Source: Desulfoferula mesophila
GTDB lineage: Bacteria > Desulfobacterota > Desulfarculia > Desulfarculales > Desulfarculaceae
DNA: 64,000 nucleotides
Assembly (NCBI RefSeq): GCF_037076455.1
Contig: NZ_AP028679.1
Span: 1,007,501-1,071,500 of the forward strand
Direction: 5' to 3'
Part shown: piece by piece, positions 26,531-34,439 of the stretch
How positions within the stretch are numbered: position 1 is the stretch's first letter
How the letters are laid out: each line of letters opens with the position of its first letter
Translations under genes and position numbers: made by a program
The notes under the pieces: model-generated
Databases searched by the model: none
Seen by the model: the letters and a program-made list of their open reading frames with translations, nothing else
Told to the model about the DNA's origin: nothing

Positions 26531-28210
26531 CTATTCTTGCGTGGCCCATTTGGCCTCTTCCTCCTCGCGCAGAGAGCGCCGCAGCACCTTGCCGATCATG
26601 CTCTTGGGCAACTCCGCGCGAATTTCCACCTCCCTGGGCACCATGTAGGCCGAAAGGTTCTCTTTGCAAAACGCCTTAATCTCCTCCGGCGTGGCGCTTT
26701 GGCCCTTTTTGAGCACCACGAAGGCCTTGATGAACTCGCCCTTGGTGGGGTGGGGCAGGCCCACGGCCACCGCCTCGGCCACCGCGGGATGCTGGTGCAA
26801 GACCTCGTCGATCTCGCTGGGGAACACGTTGAAGCCGCTGACGATCACCAGATCCTTTTTGCGGTCCACTATGGTGATGAAGCCGTCGGCGTCCATGACC
26901 CCGATGTCGCCGGTGAACAGCCAGCCGTCCCGGATGGTGCGGGCGGTGAGCTCCGGCTGGTTCAGATAGCCGGTCATCAAATCCGGCCCGCGCAGCACGA
27001 TCTCCCCGGCCTCGCCGGTGGGCATTTCCTTGGTCCCGGTGTCCAGGTCCATGATGCGCCACTCGACGTCCGGGAAGGGGATGCCGATGGTGCCGGGCTT
27101 TTTCGGGCCGCGCAGGGGATTGCAGCTGATGGCCGTGACCGCCTCGGTAAGGCCGTAGCCTTCGATGAGCTGGGCCCCGGTGCGCTTTTCAAACTCCTGC
27201 TGCACCGCCTGGGGCAGGGGAGCGGCGCCCACGAAGATGCCCCTGAGGCTCTTGAGGTCGCACTTGTCGATCTCGGGGCTCTCCTTGAGAGCGATGAACA
27301 TGGTGGGCACCCCGGCGAAAATCGAGGGGCGCGCCTTGTCGATGGTCTTGAGCACCTCGCCGGCCTCGAAGCGGGGCAGCAGGGTGACGGTGCCGCCCTG
27401 GGCCAGGGGGGCGTTCATGCACACGCTCATGCCGAAGCCGTGGAACAGGGGCAGCACGGCCAGCAGGGAGTCGTCCTGGTCCATGTTGACCCAGGCGTGG
27501 GCTTGGGTGAGGTTGGCGATAAGCGCCCGGTGGGAGAGCATGATGCCCTTGCTGATGCCGGTGGTGCCGCCGGAATAGATGAGCGCGGCCATGGATTCGG
27601 GGTCGATCTGCACTTGGGGGGCCTGGGCCTTGAGGGCCAGGAGCCCCTTGAAGCTCCAGGTGGCCTTGTCGCGCCCGATCAGCGGTTTGGGCAGGGATTT
27701 GTCCAGCGCGCGCTTGATGGGGTAGAGCAGGTTTTTGGGGAAGGGCAAAAAGTCCTGCAAGCCGGTGTAGACCACCAGGTCCAGGTCGATCTGCTTGCGG
27801 ACGTTGCTCACCCGCTGGCTGAGCAGGTCCAGGGCGATCACCGCCTTGGCCCCGGAATCCTGGAACTTGAAGATCAGTTCCCGCTCCACGTTGAGCGGGT
27901 TCATGAGCATGGCCGTGGCCCCCAGGCGCAGCACGGCCAGATAGGAAATCACGAACTGGGGGCAGTTGGGCATGAGCAGGGCCACCCGGTGGCCGGGCTC
28001 CACCCCCCGGGCGGCCAGACCCCCGGCCAACTCTTCCGCCAGGCTGAACAGCTGCCGGAAGGTAAGCTCCTTGCCCAAAAAGCTTAGGGCGATCTTGCGG
28101 GGCACCTTGGCCGCGCTTTGGGCCATCAGGCTGTATAGGTCAGTGGAGGGGTAGTCCAGGTGCCGGGGCACCTCGGGGTCGTAGCGTCTCAACCACGGAA
28201 ATTCAGCCAT
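26531..28210 (-). CDS. Long-chain fatty acid / acyl-CoA ligase (AMP-forming)
   Basis: A 559-residue ANL-family ligase that activates a carboxylic acid with ATP and CoA. The P-loop-like A3 motif is ALIYSGGTTGISKG, A5 is LIEGYGLTEAV, A7 is GWLFTGDIGVMDADGF, A8 is DRKKDLVIVSGFNVFPSEID, and the catalytic Lys is in PKSMIGKVLRRSL. Overall it resembles FadD, but substrate length cannot be read from the sequence. The start follows AAGGTGG. It is the upstream gene of the ligase-NYN pair. Confidence 0.9.
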   Translation of the reverse strand: MAEFPWLRRYDPEVPRHLDYPSTDLYSLMAQSAAKVPRKIALSFLGKELTFRQLFSLAEELAGGLAARGVEPGHRVALLMPNCPQFVISYLAVLRLGATAMLMNPLNVERELIFKFQDSGAKAVIALDLLSQRVSNVRKQIDLDLVVYTGLQDFLPFPKNLLYPIKRALDKSLPKPLIGRDKATWSFKGLLALKAQAPQVQIDPESMAALIYSGGTTGISKGIMLSHRALIANLTQAHAWVNMDQDDSLLAVLPLFHGFGMSVCMNAPLAQGGTVTLLPRFEAGEVLKTIDKARPSIFAGVPTMFIALKESPEIDKCDLKSLRGIFVGAAPLPQAVQQEFEKRTGAQLIEGYGLTEAVTAISCNPLRGPKKPGTIGIPFPDVEWRIMDLDTGTKEMPTGEAGEIVLRGPDLMTGYLNQPELTARTIRDGWLFTGDIGVMDADGFITIVDRKKDLVIVSGFNVFPSEIDEVLHQHPAVAEAVAVGLPHPTKGEFIKAFVVLKKGQSATPEEIKAFCKENLSAYMVPREVEIRAELPKSMIGKVLRRSLREEEEAKWATQE

Positions 28211-28747
28211 ATTCCACCTTGCGGCGCTCTTGGGAAGCCGTCTTGAAACAAGCGAGGATAACTAACGTGCGGGTAGGCCGATTATAGGCAACGGTGGTGG
28301 TGATGTCAAGGCCAACTCAGCATAATGGCTATGCATTTTCCAATTGGCCCCCACCCGGCTCAAAGGGCGAAGCGCGCCCGGGGCCCGGCGGCCGGGGCCA
28401 AAAAAACCCCCGGCCTTTACGGCCGGGGGGGTGTGTGGAGGAGGGAGTAGTCGCCGGCTGTGAGGAGGGGTGCCGGTTGCCCCTAATATAAGCAAAGCCT
28501 TTGCCAACCGGGGCGTCATGGAAAACTTTTTTGATTTTTGATTATATATTAAGTGGTTGCCCGCTGAAACCCTGTTTGGCCCCCGTCGCGAGTAAGCCGC
28601 GGGGCCTACCAATAGGTACAAAAATCCAGTCGTAAGTTACAAATTGGTAGGAAATTCCGCGCCCCCTATTAAGGGTGTTTACAAAAAAGTCCCAACAATG
28701 CGGGCGCTTATGCCTAATTTGCGCCATGAGCGCCGAAGGCACGTAAC
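28211..28747. promoter_or_regulatory. Divergent region with an isolated terminator-like hairpin
   Basis: About 540 bases separate the leftward ligase gene from the rightward regulator. At 28407-28429 CCCCCGGCC and GGCCGGGGG pair perfectly; read leftward the stem is followed by seven T (28400-28406 read as A on the plus strand), i.e. a terminator on the ligase strand about 190 bases upstream of its start with no gene to terminate. It could be an attenuator in a long leader. The stretch 28540-28690 is AT-rich and a likely promoter zone. Confidence 0.5.
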
Positions 28748-30157
28748 TTGCTAGAACAAATAACCATGATGACTATGCCTTCCCAACAGGAATGCCAGGC
28801 CGTGTTGGACATGGCCAGTTTGGTGGAAAAAGCCCTTGATCTGGAGTCGGTTCTGGAGGGGATTCTCCTGCGTCTGGACCAGGCCCTGGATCTGCGGGGA
28901 GCCCGTTTTTGGTTGTGGGAGGCGGGAGACGCTCCTTGGGTGGCCACCGGTTTGGGCCAGGACCATGACCTGGGCCCGGACGCGGTAAACCAAAGTTTGG
29001 TCATCGGCGCGCCGCTGTTGCCCCTTGGCCGCGAGTCGGGCCGCCTGGTGGCCGCCCTGCGCGACAACGAGCCCGACCAAATCAGCGCCCGCAGGCTGGT
29101 AAACGCGGCGGCCCAACTGGCCAGCTCGGTCTTGGCCCTGCACCGCGATTTGTCCCTGCGCCGCCACACCGGGGAGAACGCGGCCGAACTGGACCCCACG
29201 GCCACCCATCTTTTCCTGGCGGGCCAGAGCGAGGCCATGGTGCGGGCCCAGGAGCTGATCAGCAAGGCGGCCCCCAGCGAGGCCACGGTGTTGTTGTTGG
29301 GGCCCCTGGGGGTGGGCAAGGCCCTGGCCGCCCAGGTGGTGCATCGCCTCAGCCAGCGCCGGGAAGGGCCGCTGTTGCACCTGGATTGCGCGGCCTGGGG
29401 GCCGGCGGAGCTGGAGCGCAGGCTGTTCGGGCGTCCGACCGGCTCTGGCTCCAGCGCGGACAGCCTTTTGGAGCAAGCCACCGGGGGCACCTTGTATCTG
29501 CAAGAGGTGGGCAGCCTGAGCCTGCCCCTGCAGGCCAAGCTGTTGCAGGTTTTGCAAGAGGGCGAATACGAGCCGGCGGGCGGCGGGGACATACGCCACG
29601 CCCAGGTGCGGGTGGTGGCTTCTTCCACCAAAGACCTGGAGCGCAACGTGGCCCAGGGCTCCTTCCGCCAAGATCTTTTCTATCGCCTGGGGGTGATGCC
29701 CATTCATCTGCCTCCGCTCAGACAACGGCGCGAAGACGTCAGCCTGCTGGCAGAATATTTCCTGGGCCGCAACCGCGAGCAACAGGCCCCGCACCTCAAC
29801 CCGCAGGCCCAGAGCGTGCTCACCCACTACGCCTGGCCCGGTAACGTGGCCGAGTTGGAGAACCTCTGCGGCCGCCTGGCCCTGTTGACCAACGCCCCGG
29901 AGATCGGCCTGGACGATCTGCCGTCCTTCCTGTTCTACCGGGAGGCCGCCGGTTCCCAGGAGCAGCAGCTTTCGCGTCTGGAAGAGATAGAAAGGCAGGA
30001 AGTGGTGGCCGCGCTGGAGCGCAACAACTGGGTGCAATCCCACGCCGCCGCCGAGCTGGGCCTCACGCTGCGCCAAATAGGCTACCGGGTAAAGAAATTC
30101 GGCCTGGAGGGAGCCATAAAAAAAGGCCGCAGCCGGGCCCAGAGCGCCACTCTCTAA
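28748..30157 (+). CDS. NifA/NorR-like regulator: GAF, degenerate AAA+, Fis-type HTH
   Basis: A 469-residue protein with the architecture of NifA/NorR activators. Residues 15-140 resemble a GAF domain. Residues about 158-390 are the AAA+ region, and 425-455 a Fis-type helix-turn-helix (AAAELGLTLRQIGYRVKKFGL). The AAA+ part is abnormal: Walker A is GPLGVGKA at 185-192; the loop that should read GAFTGA is GSGSSA at 232-237 and the insert is shortened; Walker B reads LYLQE at 249-253, with Gln for the Mg-binding Asp. It is therefore unlikely to open sigma-54 promoters in the normal way. It lies 220 bases upstream of hcp, the likely target. Confidence 0.85.
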   Translation: MLEQITMMTMPSQQECQAVLDMASLVEKALDLESVLEGILLRLDQALDLRGARFWLWEAGDAPWVATGLGQDHDLGPDAVNQSLVIGAPLLPLGRESGRLVAALRDNEPDQISARRLVNAAAQLASSVLALHRDLSLRRHTGENAAELDPTATHLFLAGQSEAMVRAQELISKAAPSEATVLLLGPLGVGKALAAQVVHRLSQRREGPLLHLDCAAWGPAELERRLFGRPTGSGSSADSLLEQATGGTLYLQEVGSLSLPLQAKLLQVLQEGEYEPAGGGDIRHAQVRVVASSTKDLERNVAQGSFRQDLFYRLGVMPIHLPPLRQRREDVSLLAEYFLGRNREQQAPHLNPQAQSVLTHYAWPGNVAELENLCGRLALLTNAPEIGLDDLPSFLFYREAAGSQEQQLSRLEEIERQEVVAALERNNWVQSHAAAELGLTLRQIGYRVKKFGLEGAIKKGRSRAQSATL

Positions 30158-30243
30158 GAGCGAACCAACCCTTCCGACCCATTCCAAGCTGTATTCCCGC
30201 CGCCCTTGATTCGACCCGAAAATCATTTTTTTGCCGAAAAGGC

Positions 30244-30284
30244 TTGACTCTGGCCAAATAAAAGGTATTTTAGTACCTAAATAC
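30244..30284 (+). promoter_or_regulatory. Candidate hcp promoter with overlapping palindrome
   Basis: TTGACT at 30244-30249 and TATTTT at 30266-30271 have a 16-base spacer and look like a sigma-70 promoter. An imperfect 20-bp palindrome, GTATTTTAGTACCTAAATAC (30265-30284), matches its reverse complement at 16 of 20 positions and overlaps the -10 box, as a repressor operator would. The hcp start codon is about 95 bases further down. Confidence 0.55.
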
Positions 30285-30379
30285 AACAAAGGAGCTGCCT
30301 CGCAGATTTCCCGATTTCGGAACCGCAATACTTTTACAATGAACTCATAGGGACAAATCAGGATTTGGAGGAGAGAGTC

Positions 30380-32023
30380 ATGGATATGTTCTGTTATCAA
30401 TGCGAGCAAACCGCCAAGGGCCAGGGCTGCACCATCCAAGGCGTCTGCGGCAAGCCCCCCGAGGTGGCCGCTCTGCAGGATCTGCTGACCTACGCCCTCA
30501 AGGGCTTGGCCGTCGTGGCGGCCGAGGCGGGCAAGCAGGGCACCGTAGACCGGGAGGTGGGGCGCTTTGCCTCGCGCGCCCTTTTCTCCACCTTGACCAA
30601 CGTGGACTTCGACCCCCAGCGCTTTCCGCCCATGATCACCAAGGCGGTGGAGTTGCGCGAGGAGCTCAAGGCCAAGCTGCCCGGCGTGGCCTTCCCCCAG
30701 GATGCCGCCAATTTCCAGCCCGGCGAGAGCCTGGAGGTCATGGTGGAGCAGGCCAAGGACTACCCCCTGGCTCCGGCGGAAGGTGAGCGGGCCGACATCA
30801 TCGCGCTGCAGCACACCACCCTGTTCGGCCTGCGGGGCCTGGCCGCCTATGCCGACCACGCGGCCATCCTGGGCCAGGAGGACGACGCGGTCTACGCCTA
30901 CATCTACGAGGCCCTGGCGGCCATGGTAAACGACGAGCTGGACCTGAACGGCTGGGTGGGCATGACCCTCAAGTGCGGCGAGGTGAACCTCAAGGCCATG
31001 GAGCTGTTGGACGCCGGCAACACCGGCACCTACGGCCACCCCGAGCCCACGGCCGTGCCCCTGGGCCACAAGGCGGGCAAGGCCATTCTGGTAAGCGGCC
31101 ACGATCTGATGGATCTGGAGCTGCTCTTGGAGCAGAGCAAGGATAAGGGCATCTACGTGTACACCCACGGCGAAATGCTGCCCACCCACGCCTATCCCAA
31201 GCTCAAGGCCTATGAGCACTTCTACGGCCACTACGGCACCGCCTGGCAAAACCAGGGCAAGGAATTCCCCGAGTTCCCCGGGGCCATCCTCATGACCACC
31301 AACTGCATCCAAAAGCCCAAGGGCGACACCACCGAGAAGATCTTCACCACCGGCCTGGTGGGCTGGCCCGGCGTGCCCCATATCGCCGGTCAGGGACGCG
31401 ACAAGGATTTCTCCCCGGTCATCGACAAGGCCCTGGAGCTGCCCGGCTTCCCCAGCGACGAGGACAAGGGCAGCGTGTTGTGCGGCTTTGGGCGCAACGC
31501 GGTGATGGGCGTGGCCGACAAGGTCATCGAGGCCGTCAAGGGCGGCGCCATCAAGCACTTCTTCCTGGTGGCCGGTTGCGACGGGGCCAAGCCCGGGCGC
31601 AACTACTACACCGAGTTCGTGGAGAAGACCCCGGCCGACACCGTGGTGCTCACTCTGGCCTGCGGCAAGTTCCGCTTCTTTGACAAGCAACTGGGCGACA
31701 TCGGCGGCATACCCCGCCTTTTGGACGTGGGCCAGTGCAACGACGCCTACAGCGCCATCCAGATCGCGGTGGCCCTGGCGGGCGCCTTCGGCGTGGGGGT
31801 CAACGATCTGCCCCTTTCCATGGTGCTCTCCTGGTACGAGCAAAAGGCCTGCGCCATCCTGCTCACTCTGTTGCACCTGGGTATCAAGGACATCCGCCTG
31901 GGCCCCAGCCTGCCCGCGTTCATCACCCCCAACGTGCTCCAGGTGCTGGTGGACAACTTCAACATCATGCCCATCACCACCCCGGACGAGGACCTCAAGG
32001 CCATCCTGGGCGAGGCTGCCTAA
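30380..32023 (+). CDS. hcp: Hybrid-cluster protein (hydroxylamine/NO reductase), class I
   Basis: A 547-residue Hcp. The ATG at 30380 behind GGAGGAGAG is preferred over the TTG at 30365. The N-terminal cysteines Cys5, Cys8, Cys17 and Cys23 (CYQCEQTAKGQGCTIQGVC) bind the cubane cluster in the spacing of anaerobe class I proteins. Hybrid-cluster ligands are in VAGCDGAKPGRNYYTE, TLACGKFRF, VGQCNDAYSAIQI and SWYEQKACAIL. The protein reduces nitric oxide or hydroxylamine and is linked to nitrosative stress in sulfate reducers. Regulated probably by the NifA-like protein upstream; monocistronic, followed by two hairpins. Confidence 0.96.
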   Translation: MDMFCYQCEQTAKGQGCTIQGVCGKPPEVAALQDLLTYALKGLAVVAAEAGKQGTVDREVGRFASRALFSTLTNVDFDPQRFPPMITKAVELREELKAKLPGVAFPQDAANFQPGESLEVMVEQAKDYPLAPAEGERADIIALQHTTLFGLRGLAAYADHAAILGQEDDAVYAYIYEALAAMVNDELDLNGWVGMTLKCGEVNLKAMELLDAGNTGTYGHPEPTAVPLGHKAGKAILVSGHDLMDLELLLEQSKDKGIYVYTHGEMLPTHAYPKLKAYEHFYGHYGTAWQNQGKEFPEFPGAILMTTNCIQKPKGDTTEKIFTTGLVGWPGVPHIAGQGRDKDFSPVIDKALELPGFPSDEDKGSVLCGFGRNAVMGVADKVIEAVKGGAIKHFFLVAGCDGAKPGRNYYTEFVEKTPADTVVLTLACGKFRFFDKQLGDIGGIPRLLDVGQCNDAYSAIQIAVALAGAFGVGVNDLPLSMVLSWYEQKACAILLTLLHLGIKDIRLGPSLPAFITPNVLQVLVDNFNIMPITTPDEDLKAILGEAA

Positions 32024-32041
32024 GGCGTTCGCCCGACCCTT

Positions 32042-32077
32042 GCCCGCCGGCGCCCACGCCCCTGGGCACCGGCGGGC
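32042..32077 (+). terminator. First hairpin after hcp
   Basis: GCCCGCCGG and CCGGCGGGC form a 9-bp stem with an inner CGCCC/GGGC pairing. It lies 18 bases after the hcp stop; no T-run follows directly, so it may act together with the next hairpin. Confidence 0.55.
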
Positions 32078-32092
32078 CTCCCCCAAAAAAAT

Positions 32093-32127
32093 GCGGGTCG
32101 AAGGCTGAAAAACAGCCTCCGACCCGC
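32093..32127. terminator. Second hairpin, between hcp and the ANTAR gene
   Basis: GCGGGTCG with AGGCTG pairs with CAGCCT and CGACCCGC around an AAAAA loop with one mismatch. It separates convergent transcripts; TTTTTT-type sequence follows on the minus strand (32085-32091 read as A on plus). Confidence 0.7.
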
Positions 32128-32180
32128 TCCCCCCACCTCTGGGACCGCGTCTTCAGGGCGCGGTCCGGTGGTCTTGATGT

Positions 32181-32774
32181 CTAAGGCTTGTCGCCGTTGA
32201 ACAGGTGGTAGGCGGCCAGCACCTGGCGGGCCACCTGCACCAGCTTTTGGTTGCTGCGCCGCGCGTGCTGCTGCAGGCGGCGCAGGGCCTCGGGCTCGCC
32301 GAGCCCCAGGTTGAGGATCAAAAGGTTCTTGGCCTTTTCGATGATCTCGCGCTCGCTCAGCCTGGTCTCCAGCTCCTGGGTCTGCTCCAGGAGCTCGCGC
32401 AGGCGCGCCTGCAGGGCCCCGGCCGCGGCCAGTTGCAGGCGCGACTGGGAGCGATCCTGGGAGGGCGTGATAAGGGCCAGGGCCCCGCAGGCGGCGGCCA
32501 ACTCGGCCAGGCCCTTCATTCCCGCGGGCGCGGCCAACACCACCCCCACCTCCTCGGCGGCTAATATTTTTTCCCAGGCCGCCAGCTGGGGCGGAGCAAA
32601 GCCGTGCAGGTCCCACAGGACCAGCATCTCCCCGGCGCTCACCAAGGGCGGCAGAGTCTGCGGCGGATCGGGGGACAACACTGCCACCTCGCAGCCAGCC
32701 AGGATGGGGGCCAGGCCGGCAGCCAGGGGCGAGTTCGGTTGTTGCACCAGGGCCACTTTTAATTGAGTCACCAC
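32181..32774 (-). CDS. ANTAR-domain RNA-binding antiterminator with pseudo-receiver
   Basis: A 197-residue protein resembling NasT/AmiR. The C-terminal ANTAR domain (about 135-195) shows LETRLSEREIIEKAKNLL and ALRRLQQHARRSNQKLVQVA, the three-helix bundle that binds paired hexaloop RNA hairpins and prevents termination. The N-terminal 125 residues have receiver-like hydrophobic spacing but the acidic pocket is poor (VLWDLHGF only), so phosphorylation is doubtful. A coiled coil links the parts. The start is one of two adjacent GTG codons (32774 or 32771) behind AAAGGAGG. It converges with hcp; its RNA target is not identified. Confidence 0.8.
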   Translation of the reverse strand: MVTQLKVALVQQPNSPLAAGLAPILAGCEVAVLSPDPPQTLPPLVSAGEMLVLWDLHGFAPPQLAAWEKILAAEEVGVVLAAPAGMKGLAELAAACGALALITPSQDRSQSRLQLAAAGALQARLRELLEQTQELETRLSEREIIEKAKNLLILNLGLGEPEALRRLQQHARRSNQKLVQVARQVLAAYHLFNGDKP

Positions 32775-32927
32775 GCGCCTCCTTTGGCCTGGGCCGATTG
32801 CAAGACGGCCGCCAAGAGAGGCGCGGGCTATTTAGGCTTAAATTTTAGTGAGATATGAAAACGAGGCAGCGCGGGCCCAGGGCCCGCTTACCGTAAGTCG
32901 AGGCGGAGTTACCGAAAGTTTTGGCTC

Positions 32928-33932
32928 TTAGGAACGACGATCCACCACGTAGGGGGCCAAGGCCAGCAAGGTCTCCAAGGGATCGCCCGGCCCCTGGTCC
33001 GGCACCAGATCGGCCAGGGCCTTCTGGGCGGCCATGGCGTGTCCCCTGGCCTGGGACATGGTGTGATCCACCCCGCCGGCGCGGCGCACCAGCTCCTTGG
33101 CCTCGGCCTGGGCTTCCGGGTCGGTGGGCGCGGCGGTGGCCAGCTCCACCAGGCGGCCGCGCAAGGCGGGGCCGCAGGTTTCTCGAGCAAAAATGAAGGG
33201 CAGGGTGATCTTGCCCTCGGCCAGGTCGTGGCCCACCGGCTTGCCGAACTCGTGCTCGGTGCCCACGTAGTCCAGGGCGTCGTCCACCATCTGGAAGGCC
33301 ATGCCCAACTCCATGCCGTAGGTGTACAGCGCCTGGATAACGGTATCGCCGGCACCGGCGAAGATGGCCCCCATCTGGCAGGCGGCGGCTAGAAGCACGG
33401 CGGTCTTGGCCTGGATCACCCGGCGGTAGTCGGTCTCGGCCAACTCGTAGTCACCGGTGAACAACAGCTCCAAGACCTGGCCCTCGGCCATGAGAGTGGT
33501 GCAGTCGGTCAGGGCGTTGATAAAGCGATGGTCGGCCACCTCGGCGGCCAGGGAGTAGCTCTTGGAGAAAAGGAAGTCCCCCACCAGAATCACCGCGTCG
33601 TTGCCGTAGCGGGTGCGGGCCGCCGGACGCCCCCGGCGCAGACCGGCCTCGTCCACCACGTCGTCGTGCAACAGGGTGGCGGCGTGCAGGTATTCGAAGA
33701 TGGCCGCCTGACGGGGCTCCCCTTGCCCCCCGGCCGCCGCCGCGGCCAGCAGGTAGAGCACCGGGCGCAGCCGCTTACCGCCGCTGAAGATGATGTAGGC
33801 GCTCACCTGCTCGATGTAGGGTACGTGGCTGTGCAGGGAGTCCTGGAGAGCCTGGTCGGCCGGCTCGGCCAAGGCCAAGACCCGGCGGCGCAATTCTTCA
33901 GCGGGCAAGGTTGGTTGGAAGCTGGCGGCCAC
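32928..33932 (-). CDS. Trans-polyprenyl diphosphate synthase (octaprenyl/IspB type)
   Basis: A 334-residue isoprenyl synthase that lengthens FPP or GGPP to the side chain of menaquinone. The first Asp-rich motif is in ATLLHDDVVDEAGLRRGRP, the second in MAFQMVDDALDYVGTE, and GGKRLRPVLYLL precedes them. The frame extends to 34064, but I choose the GTG at 33932 behind AAAGGA, which gives the family's usual length. Quinone side chains match the menaquinone-dependent DsrMKJOP respiration of this organism. It stands alone between the ANTAR gene and tRNA-Leu. Confidence 0.92.
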   Translation of the reverse strand: MAASFQPTLPAEELRRRVLALAEPADQALQDSLHSHVPYIEQVSAYIIFSGGKRLRPVLYLLAAAAAGGQGEPRQAAIFEYLHAATLLHDDVVDEAGLRRGRPAARTRYGNDAVILVGDFLFSKSYSLAAEVADHRFINALTDCTTLMAEGQVLELLFTGDYELAETDYRRVIQAKTAVLLAAACQMGAIFAGAGDTVIQALYTYGMELGMAFQMVDDALDYVGTEHEFGKPVGHDLAEGKITLPFIFARETCGPALRGRLVELATAAPTDPEAQAEAKELVRRAGGVDHTMSQARGHAMAAQKALADLVPDQGPGDPLETLLALAPYVVDRRS

Positions 33933-34074
33933 GGGGTTCCTTTCTGTGTTAAATACCTGTTGGCTGCAATACCTTATCACCCTTGCCCTGTCAAACGCGA
34001 GCGGCGCGGCAAGGCGCTGACGCTGGCGCGCGACGATGGTATATACTAAGCCGCGCCCTGCCAAACCCGTCTAT

Positions 34075-34161
34075 GCCCGGGTGGTGGAACCGGTAGACAC
34101 AGGGGACTTAAAATCCCCAGGCTCAACGGCCGTGCGGGTTCGAGTCCCGCCCCGGGCACCA
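34075..34161 (+). tRNA. tRNA-Leu (anticodon UAA)
   Basis: A class II tRNA of 87 bases with encoded CCA: acceptor GCCCGGG paired with CCCGGGC, D arm with GGTGGAACCGGTAGACAC, anticodon stem GGGGA/TCCCC with loop CTTAAAA, a long variable arm, and T arm GGTTCGAGTCC. Phage-like genes begin just past its 3' end, so it may be an old integration site. Confidence 0.96.
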
Positions 34162-34439
34162 AGTAATATCAATTATTTGCGTTGACAGCTCCAGATATGC
34201 TGGGGCTCCCGTTTTCTGTGAAACGCTTTTTGTGCCATTATTATGCCATATTTTATCGTGAAGCAAAATGAAAACCTCTTGGCCCTCTGATACTTCTTAT
34301 CTTTGCCCACCCCGACGAATAGGGCGAAATGACCCCATAGAAATGGCCGGTGCAACCGTTTATGGCTACACCGGCCTATTTACTTTACACACTTTCTATC
34401 CCAGGCGATGTTTGTAGGGCCAACCGCGCCTAGGTAAGT
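34162..34439. other. AT-rich gap downstream of tRNA-Leu
   Basis: No integrase gene is found where one would be expected. GGCCGGTG (34345-34352) and CACCGGCC (34369-34376) form a perfect 8-bp stem that could terminate the leftward DUF927 transcript. AGCTCCAG and CTGGGGCT near 34187-34209 form a smaller hairpin. Confidence 0.5.

Noticed and set aside
28751-32086. A 1111-codon leftward open frame opposite the NifA-like gene and hcp
   Set aside because: It is antisense to two well-recognised genes, has no domain similarity, and such long shadow frames are common in GC-rich DNA with strong third-position bias.
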